DNA from: Lutispora sp.
GTDB lineage: Bacteria > Bacillota > Clostridia > Lutisporales > Lutisporaceae
Direction of reading: 5' to 3'
DNA: 10,282 nt
Assembly: GCA_030834765.1 (NCBI GenBank)
Contig: JAUQXG010000017.1
Span: 1 to 10,282, forward strand
The notes under the pieces are model-generated. The model saw only the letters and a list, made by a program, of their open reading frames with translations, made no database searches and had not been told where the DNA came from. Shown piece by piece: positions 5,647 through 10,282 of the stretch (position 1 is the first letter of the stretch; each line of letters starts with the position of its first letter). The position numbers and the translations under genes were made by a program.

Positions 5647-6741
5647 GTGAATAAAATTGATTTGTATGATTTAGGTATTTCCCATAGATATATTCAAGAG
5701 GCTTCTTTATATGGAGATAATCTATATATAGCCAGAGTTTCAGTTCAACATAAAGATATGTATAGAGTGATAACAGAAGGTGGAGAAATAAGAGCAGAGA
5801 TCTCAGGAAAGATAAACCATGAAGCGATGATTTCGGCGGATTATCCTGCTGTAGGAGACTGGGTAGTAGTAGACCGTTTGGATGATAGATCCGGCAATGC
5901 TATCATACATCATGTTCTTACACGAAAAAGTTCCTTTGCAAGAAAGGCTCCAGGGACCAAACCGGAGATACAGATCATTGCTACAAACATAGATACTGTA
6001 TTTATTTGTATGTCTCTTAATAATGATTACAATCTGCGCCGTTTGGAAAGATATATTTCTATTGCTTGGGAGAGCATGGCAATGCCCGTAGTTCTGCTTA
6101 CAAAATCTGATTTATGCCATGACATAAGCGAAAAGCTTTTAGAAATTGATACAGTTGCATCAGGTGCAGATGTCATTGTAACATCAAGCTTGAGTGGGGA
6201 TGGGTATGATCATGTGCTCAAGTATTTAAAAAAAGGTAAGACGGTAGCATTTATTGGATCTTCAGGAGTTGGTAAATCTACACTTATAAACAAACTGATG
6301 GGCGAGGAAGTGCTTGTCACAAATGCCATAAGAGACGATGATAAAGGAAGGCATACAACCACACACAGAGAATTATTTGTTTTGCCTAATGGTGGGGTAG
6401 TAATTGATACACCAGGAATGAGAGAAATCCAGATCGCAGGTGCTGATTTATCAAAATCATTTGCTGATATTGAGGAACTAGCACAAAATTGCTTCTTTGG
6501 AGATTGTAAACATAAATCTGAACCAAAATGTGCGGTAAAAAAAGCCGTTGATGAGGGACTCTTATCACAGGATCGCTTAATAAGCTATGAGAAGCTTCAA
6601 AAGGAAATGCATTTTGAAGAGCTGAAAGCTACAATGGGTGTAGCACGAGCAGGAAAGCAAAGGATGATTGAAGTGTTAGGCTCTGTGGGGGCAGCTAAAA
6701 AAATTCAGCAGGCAAACAGGAAGAATAAAGGAAATAAATAG
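5647..6741 (+). CDS. rsgA: RsgA, ribosome small-subunit-dependent GTPase A
   Basis: The protein has 364 residues. RsgA (YjeQ/YloQ) acts in late 30S subunit maturation, checking the decoding region and leaving after GTP hydrolysis. The N-terminal third is the OB-fold region (about 25-105). The GTPase is circularly permuted, as expected: G4 TKSD (152-155) comes before G1 GSSGVGKST (204-212), then a switch region DDDKGRHTTTHREL (230-243) and G3 DTPG (254-257). The C-terminal zinc finger ligands are C282, C287, H289 and C295. The start is GTG at 5647, 6 nt after GGGAGG. The length is nearer to proteobacterial RsgA than to the roughly 300-residue Bacillus form, and the usual prkC/rpe neighbours are missing, so this may be a second, stand-alone rsgA in the genome. 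An upstream leader peptide and alternative hairpins suggest translational control. Confidence 0.93.
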   Translation: MNKIDLYDLGISHRYIQEASLYGDNLYIARVSVQHKDMYRVITEGGEIRAEISGKINHEAMISADYPAVGDWVVVDRLDDRSGNAIIHHVLTRKSSFARKAPGTKPEIQIIATNIDTVFICMSLNNDYNLRRLERYISIAWESMAMPVVLLTKSDLCHDISEKLLEIDTVASGADVIVTSSLSGDGYDHVLKYLKKGKTVAFIGSSGVGKSTLINKLMGEEVLVTNAIRDDDKGRHTTTHRELFVLPNGGVVIDTPGMREIQIAGADLSKSFADIEELAQNCFFGDCKHKSEPKCAVKKAVDEGLLSQDRLISYEKLQKEMHFEELKATMGVARAGKQRMIEVLGSVGAAKKIQQANRKNKGNK

Positions 6742-6750
6742 ATATAAAGA

Positions 6751-6793
6751 AAGTATACCCTGATAGGTGAAGCTATTGGGGTATATTTTGTTT
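6751..6793 (+). terminator. Rho-independent terminator after rsgA
   Basis: Arms 6751-6766 and 6773-6788 pair over 16 bp (core ATACCC/GGGTAT, with a few G-U pairs) around a 6-nt loop GTGAAG, and run into ATTTTGTTT. It lies 10 bp after the rsgA stop. Confidence 0.8.
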
Positions 6794-6895
6794 AATGTAC
6801 CATTCGATTTTCTTATACCTAAACCAGAGTCATATGATAAATAAGAGCAAACAAAGTGGGAAGAAGTCGTATTGAATAATAAATATTATTGAAAA

Positions 6896-6929
6896 GTATC
6901 TTCCAAGATACACCATGAAAGGATATAAT
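6896..6929 (+). promoter_or_regulatory. Promoter of the chemoreceptor gene with overlapping palindrome
   Basis: A perfect TATAAT (6924-6929) has a weak -35 TTCCAA (6901-6906) 17 bp upstream. A 16-bp palindrome GTATCTT-CC-AAGATAC (6896-6911) sits exactly over the -35. This is an operator-like position for a repressor or a replacement for the poor -35 by an activator. No flagellar sigma-D (TAAA-N15-GCCGATAA) site was found in 6790-7035. Confidence 0.45.
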
Positions 6930-7035
6930 ATAACAATATACACCTGCTTAAAGCATATTGGATTAAGAGAATCATGATTGAATAAAAAGTACATGGTACT
7001 AGTATACATTATTATATATAGAAGGAGTCGATAAA

Positions 7036-8508
7036 ATGTTTAAGAGACCTATAAAAAAGCCTTGTGGTGAGGCATTGTGCATATTGGATTATGTAGGAAA
7101 AAAGATGGCGGGTGAGCAAGTAACGCCGCCTACAGCGGAATATTATATACATAATACGATGCTTGAATATTTTGAAAAGCTATTTGCCAATGAAAAGCAA
7201 ATGGCTATGGCTGCCAAGGATATGGTTGGGATTACAGCATCTCTTAGCAGCTTTGATATAAATATGTCCCATATGGCTTATGGACTAATGGAGTTTGCCA
7301 ATGAAATGTCTACCCTTAGTGAATCCAATTTGGCTATTGTGGAGCAAACCACAGCGAGCATGAGCGAGGTAAATGAAACTGTACATGATACTTCAAGCAC
7401 ATTGACAAAACTGTCTGAGGCTTCAGAAATATTGATGACTAGAAATAATTCAAGCCTATTGCAGATATCTGAAATTAATTCTCTGAAAGATAATGTAGTA
7501 ACGGATGCAAATATTATGAGTGAACAAATTCAGCAGTTGGTTGACATGGCAAATAACGTGAATGAAATAGTAAACAGTGTAAAATCTATTGCAGATCAAA
7601 CAAATCTGCTTGCTTTGAATGCTTCTATCGAAGCAGCTAGAGCGGGAGAGCATGGAAAAGGCTTTGCAGTGGTAGCGCAGGAAATTAGAAAATTGGCAGA
7701 TGATACGAAGACAAGTTTGGCAGGAATGAACTCTTTCGTTATGAATATACATCAAGCTGCACAAGATGGTAAAAAAAGCATGGATAACACATTAAAGTCC
7801 ACAGTAGAGATGAGTAAAAAGCTTGATGTTGTGACCGACACCATAGATAAGAATGTAAGCATGCTAAAAACAACCATGGACGATGTAATGCTTATCAATC
7901 AGTCTATGGAAGGTGTAAAAACAGCTACAAATGAGATCAATCATGCCATGGAGGCATCCAGTGCGGATGCAGAGAGACTTAGCGAAATGACAAAGATCAT
8001 AGCAGATGATGCAGGGCAAAGTGCGGATTTTGCTAAACAAATTTCCCAAATAGATGATTCTCTTTCAATCATTGTAAAGAGCATGATGAACTCTCTTCAT
8101 GGAAGCATAAATGCTATCAGTAATAAAGAGTTGATTCAAAGTTTGGATAAAGCAAAGGAAGCTCATATGAATTGGATGAAAGTTTTAAAGAAGATTGTGG
8201 ATGAAATGAAGGTCTATCCACTTCAAGTAGATGATACAAAATGTGCCTTTGGACATTTTTATCACTCCATAAAAGTAAATCATCCTGCCATAAAATCTGA
8301 CTGGGATGCGATTGATCATATTCATCACGAGTTTCACTCTTATGGAGGTAAGACTATAGATGCTATCAAGAGCAAGAATGCTTCAGAAGCAATGAGCTAT
8401 TTCCACAAAGCACAAGAAACTTCAAAAGAGGTGATGGCAAGTCTTGAAAAGGTATCAGCACAGATAGAAGCTTTAGATAAAGAAGGAGTCCATATTTTAA
8501 AAGAATAA
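7036..8508 (+). CDS. Cytoplasmic methyl-accepting chemotaxis protein with C-terminal CZB zinc-binding domain
   Basis: This 490-residue chemoreceptor has no membrane segment, so it acts in the cytoplasm. Residues 1-60 form a small N-terminal region with C10 and C15 and the stretch [17 protein letters not shown] recognise no named domain there. A long coiled-coil signalling domain follows (about 60-350). Its hairpin tip, [20 protein letters not shown] (185-204) then [16 protein letters not shown] (206-221), is the signature that contacts CheA and CheW. The C-terminus is a CZB domain with H377 (AHMNW), C403 (KCAFGHF) and H430/H434 (HHEFH), the expected three-His one-Cys zinc set. In the family, CZB tunes signalling to zinc or to oxidants such as HOCl that attack the zinc-bound Cys. 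It has its own ribosome site (GAAGGAG) and terminator, and no che or fla genes nearby. Confidence 0.93.
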   Translation: MFKRPIKKPCGEALCILDYVGKKMAGEQVTPPTAEYYIHNTMLEYFEKLFANEKQMAMAAKDMVGITASLSSFDINMSHMAYGLMEFANEMSTLSESNLAIVEQTTASMSEVNETVHDTSSTLTKLSEASEILMTRNNSSLLQISEINSLKDNVVTDANIMSEQIQQLVDMANNVNEIVNSVKSIADQTNLLALNASIEAARAGEHGKGFAVVAQEIRKLADDTKTSLAGMNSFVMNIHQAAQDGKKSMDNTLKSTVEMSKKLDVVTDTIDKNVSMLKTTMDDVMLINQSMEGVKTATNEINHAMEASSADAERLSEMTKIIADDAGQSADFAKQISQIDDSLSIIVKSMMNSLHGSINAISNKELIQSLDKAKEAHMNWMKVLKKIVDEMKVYPLQVDDTKCAFGHFYHSIKVNHPAIKSDWDAIDHIHHEFHSYGGKTIDAIKSKNASEAMSYFHKAQETSKEVMASLEKVSAQIEALDKEGVHILKE

Positions 8509-8517
8509 GAGATACAT

Positions 8518-8552
8518 ATTGTATAGCGATTAGGTTTGCTATACAATTTTTT
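8518..8552 (+). terminator. Rho-independent terminator after the chemoreceptor gene
   Basis: A perfect 10-bp stem ATTGTATAGC/GCTATACAAT (8518-8527 and 8538-8547) with a 10-nt loop is followed directly by a run of six T (8547-8552). Confidence 0.9.
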
Positions 8553-8580
8553 ATATAAACTACTTTATTGGGAGGGAAAT

Positions 8581-9102
8581 ATGAGCATTACATTAAAAAA
8601 GTTAGAGGAATATAAATTAGAGGACTTTGAGCTTATCGCTAAATGGCATAACGATGAAGAAATTAAGTGCTTTCTCACAGTCAATAAGCAAGAAGCAGAG
8701 TTAGAGGATGTAAGCGGCGGATTTCTTTTAGATAAAGCAAAAGACAATAAAAGCAAATACAGCTATTTTATACTGAAAGAGGGTAGCCCCATTGGCGTGG
8801 TTACAATTATAGATAAATTTCCAGCCTTAACTTATAAGGATGATAAAACAGCTTGGATAAGCATTTGTATAGGGGAAAAGCAATATAGAGGCACAGGAAT
8901 AGGCAAGGAAGCCATGAAATTATTAGAAAATCAGTGCAAGGAATTGGGGTATGAGAATATAGAGCTGGGTGCTTTCTCCTTAAATCATAGAGCCCTCGGT
9001 TTTTATAAAATTCTTGGATATGAAGAAATTCATGTGAATGAGAAGATAACTTATTATAAAGGAAAGTGGTATGATGATATAAGAATGAAGAAAAATATAT
9101 AG
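8581..9102 (+). CDS. GNAT family N-acetyltransferase (copy 2)
   Basis: The protein has 173 residues, the same length as the acetyltransferase at 4373-4894 and aligning to it without gaps at about 99 identical positions. The acetyl-CoA loop GTGIGK (104-109) and the NHRALGFYKILGY helix (135-147) are intact, as is the shared C-terminal TYYKGKWYDDIRM segment (157-169). Differences cluster in the N-terminal part around residues 46-57 and in the loop 81-90, which in GNAT folds help form the substrate pocket, so the two may accept different amines. The chosen start is ATG 8581, preceded by GGGAGGG 4 nt upstream; an in-frame TTG at 8536 lies inside the preceding terminator and is rejected. mgsA follows 62 bp downstream with no terminator between. 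Confidence 0.88.
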   Translation: MSITLKKLEEYKLEDFELIAKWHNDEEIKCFLTVNKQEAELEDVSGGFLLDKAKDNKSKYSYFILKEGSPIGVVTIIDKFPALTYKDDKTAWISICIGEKQYRGTGIGKEAMKLLENQCKELGYENIELGAFSLNHRALGFYKILGYEEIHVNEKITYYKGKWYDDIRMKKNI

Positions 9103-9164
9103 TGGTTTTATAAAAATAGCACGTAAGCTTTGCAATAAAGAATTGTGCGTTGGGAGTAGATTAT

Positions 9165-9617
9165 ATGGATAAAACGACCATAGGCAAACAAAAACATATC
9201 GCTCTTATTGCCCATGACAATAGGAAGAAGGAGTTGGTAAGCTGGGTAAAGGAAAAGCAGAATATATTAAGCAGACATATATTGTGCGGGACTGGCACTA
9301 CAGCAAAGCTGATAGCAGAAGAGACGGGACTTCCAGTAAAAGCATTCAACAGCGGCCCCATGGGAGGAGATCAGCAAATAGGTGCCAGTATAGTAGATGG
9401 AAAAGTTGATTTTATGATATTTTTCTGGGACCCACTTGATTCTCAGCCTCATGACCCTGATGTCAAGGCTTTGCTTAGGATAGCAGTAGTGTATGATATT
9501 CCTATAGCCATGAATCAATCTACAGCAGATTTTCTTATGGATTCTGAAAAAATGGACGAAGAATATGAGAGAAATATAATTAGCTATTATAATGATATTA
9601 GAAAAGGCAGCTATTGA
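9165..9617 (+). CDS. mgsA: Methylglyoxal synthase
   Basis: The 150-residue enzyme converts dihydroxyacetone phosphate to methylglyoxal and phosphate, a glycolysis bypass used when sugar phosphates build up or phosphate is short. The family signatures are all present: KHIALIAHD (10-18, with H17 and D18), phosphate-binding GTGTT (42-46), SGPMGGDQQ (63-71) with the catalytic Asp D69, FFWDPL (86-91), and PHDPDVKALLR (95-105) with H96 and D99. The length matches the E. coli enzyme (152 aa). An in-frame TTG at 9150 is possible, but ATG 9165 has GGGAG 8-9 nt upstream. It lies between the second acetyltransferase gene and an aminopeptidase gene (41 bp downstream), and may share a transcript with both. 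Confidence 0.96.
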   Translation: MDKTTIGKQKHIALIAHDNRKKELVSWVKEKQNILSRHILCGTGTTAKLIAEETGLPVKAFNSGPMGGDQQIGASIVDGKVDFMIFFWDPLDSQPHDPDVKALLRIAVVYDIPIAMNQSTADFLMDSEKMDEEYERNIISYYNDIRKGSY

Positions 9618-9658
9618 TTAAAAATATGAGATCAAGGTAATGAATTGGAGGTATAAAT

Positions 9659-10282
9659 ATGAGCAAAGAAGTAGAATTTGCCCAGGAGCTGATAGACTTT
9701 ATTTATGATAGCCCTACAGCATTTCATGCGGTGGAAACTACGAAAAAGCAGCTTGAAAGAAATGGGTTTACAGAGTTAAAAGAAGAAGCAATATGGAAGC
9801 TGCAAAAGGGCGGCAAGCATTATGTAATCAAGAATGATTCTGCAATGATTGCTTTTATAGTTGGCTCAGGAACAGCAGAAGAGGAGGGCTTTAGAATCAT
9901 TGGAGCCCATACCGACTCTCCCTCTTTTCGCATAAAACCAGGAGCAGAAATAATATCAGAAAATCATTATATAAAGTTAAACACTGAAACCTATGGAGGA
10001 CCTATATTAAACACATGGCTTGATAGACCACTATCAGTTGCTGGAAGGGTTACTTTAAAATCTGAAGATGTATTTCACCCTGTCACGAAGCTGGTAAATA
10101 TTAAAAGACCTATTCTGATCATTCCTAATTTAGCCATACATATGAATAGAAATGTGAACACAGGAGTGGAGCTTAATAAACAAAAGGATATGCTGCCACT
10201 GCTTTGCCTCATCAATGAAAGCCTAGAAAAAGAAAACTGCCTGATAAACGCAGTGGCGAAAGAAATAAATGCAGCTACTACT
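9659..10282 (+). CDS. M18 family aminopeptidase (3' end cut by window)
   Basis: The first 208 codons of a cytoplasmic zinc aminopeptidase of the M18 (aspartyl aminopeptidase-like) family are present; family members usually have about 430-460 residues. The N-terminus shows the typical FAQELIDFIYDSPTAFHAV pattern. IIGAHTDSPSFRIKP (80-94) carries the first metal ligand, H84, with D86 beside it. YGGPILNTWLDRPLSVAGRV (112-131) and IPNLAIHMNR (154-163) also fit the family. The remaining metal ligands and the end of the protein lie beyond the window. The ATG at 9659 has GGAGG 7 nt upstream. The enzyme removes N-terminal residues, acidic or neutral depending on subfamily, from peptides. No terminator separates it from mgsA, so co-transcription is likely. 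Confidence 0.92.
   Translation, partial: MSKEVEFAQELIDFIYDSPTAFHAVETTKKQLERNGFTELKEEAIWKLQKGGKHYVIKNDSAMIAFIVGSGTAEEEGFRIIGAHTDSPSFRIKPGAEIISENHYIKLNTETYGGPILNTWLDRPLSVAGRVTLKSEDVFHPVTKLVNIKRPILIIPNLAIHMNRNVNTGVELNKQKDMLPLLCLINESLEKENCLINAVAKEINAATT

Noticed and set aside
6790..7035. Flagellar sigma-D promoter for the chemoreceptor gene
   Set aside because: TAAA followed by GATAA occurs near 6823-6840, but the gap is only about 12 bp instead of about 18, and GCC is missing.
7456..8049. Minus-strand frames of 102 and 61 codons inside the chemoreceptor gene
   Set aside because: They are shadows of a well-supported coding frame and have no recognisable domains.
8536..8580. N-terminal extension of the second acetyltransferase from a TTG
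   Set aside because: The TTG lies inside the terminator hairpin of the chemoreceptor gene. ATG 8581 has GGGAGGG directly upstream.

Overview
The window looks like low-GC Firmicute chromosome, most likely class Clostridia. The grounds are the AT-rich composition, strong GGAGG ribosome binding sites, and the gene types present: clostridial-type feoA-feoB with a Cys-rich partner, a cytoplasmic CZB chemoreceptor, mgsA and an M18 peptidase. No species call is justified from the sequence alone. There is no insertion sequence, phage, CRISPR, rRNA or tRNA signal. Two genes are cut by the window edges.

Left part (1-1204, minus strand): the N-terminal part of an exported PdaC/RsiV-domain protein, probably a polysaccharide deacetylase, has a very good sigma-A promoter. 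Just upstream of its -35 are two 10-bp direct repeats with a 20-bp period. Behind it is an AdaA-like regulator: an Ada four-Cys zinc domain fused to an AraC-type HTH, with no methyltransferase domain.

Iron uptake (about 1350-4300, plus strand): a perfect 7-1-7 Fur box (1416-1430) precedes feoA, feoB and a 51-residue FeoB-associated Cys-rich membrane protein. The operon closes with a long GAAA-loop hairpin.

Middle (4373-5321): a GNAT acetyltransferase converges on a small four-helix membrane protein of probable HsmA/TIGR03987 type. One bidirectional terminator lies between them.

rsgA locus (5487-6793): an extended -10 promoter drives a transcript that first encodes an 18-residue leader peptide. 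Its 3' end can form a hairpin that competes with sequestration of the rsgA Shine-Dalgarno sequence. RsgA is a 30S-assembly GTPase, so this looks like a translational attenuator that could sense ribosome availability. It is the most novel signal in the window.

Right part (7036-10282): a soluble chemoreceptor with a C-terminal zinc-binding CZB domain and its own promoter and terminator. Next come a second GNAT acetyltransferase about 57% identical to the first, methylglyoxal synthase, and the start of an M18 aminopeptidase. The last three have no clear terminator between them and may be co-transcribed.
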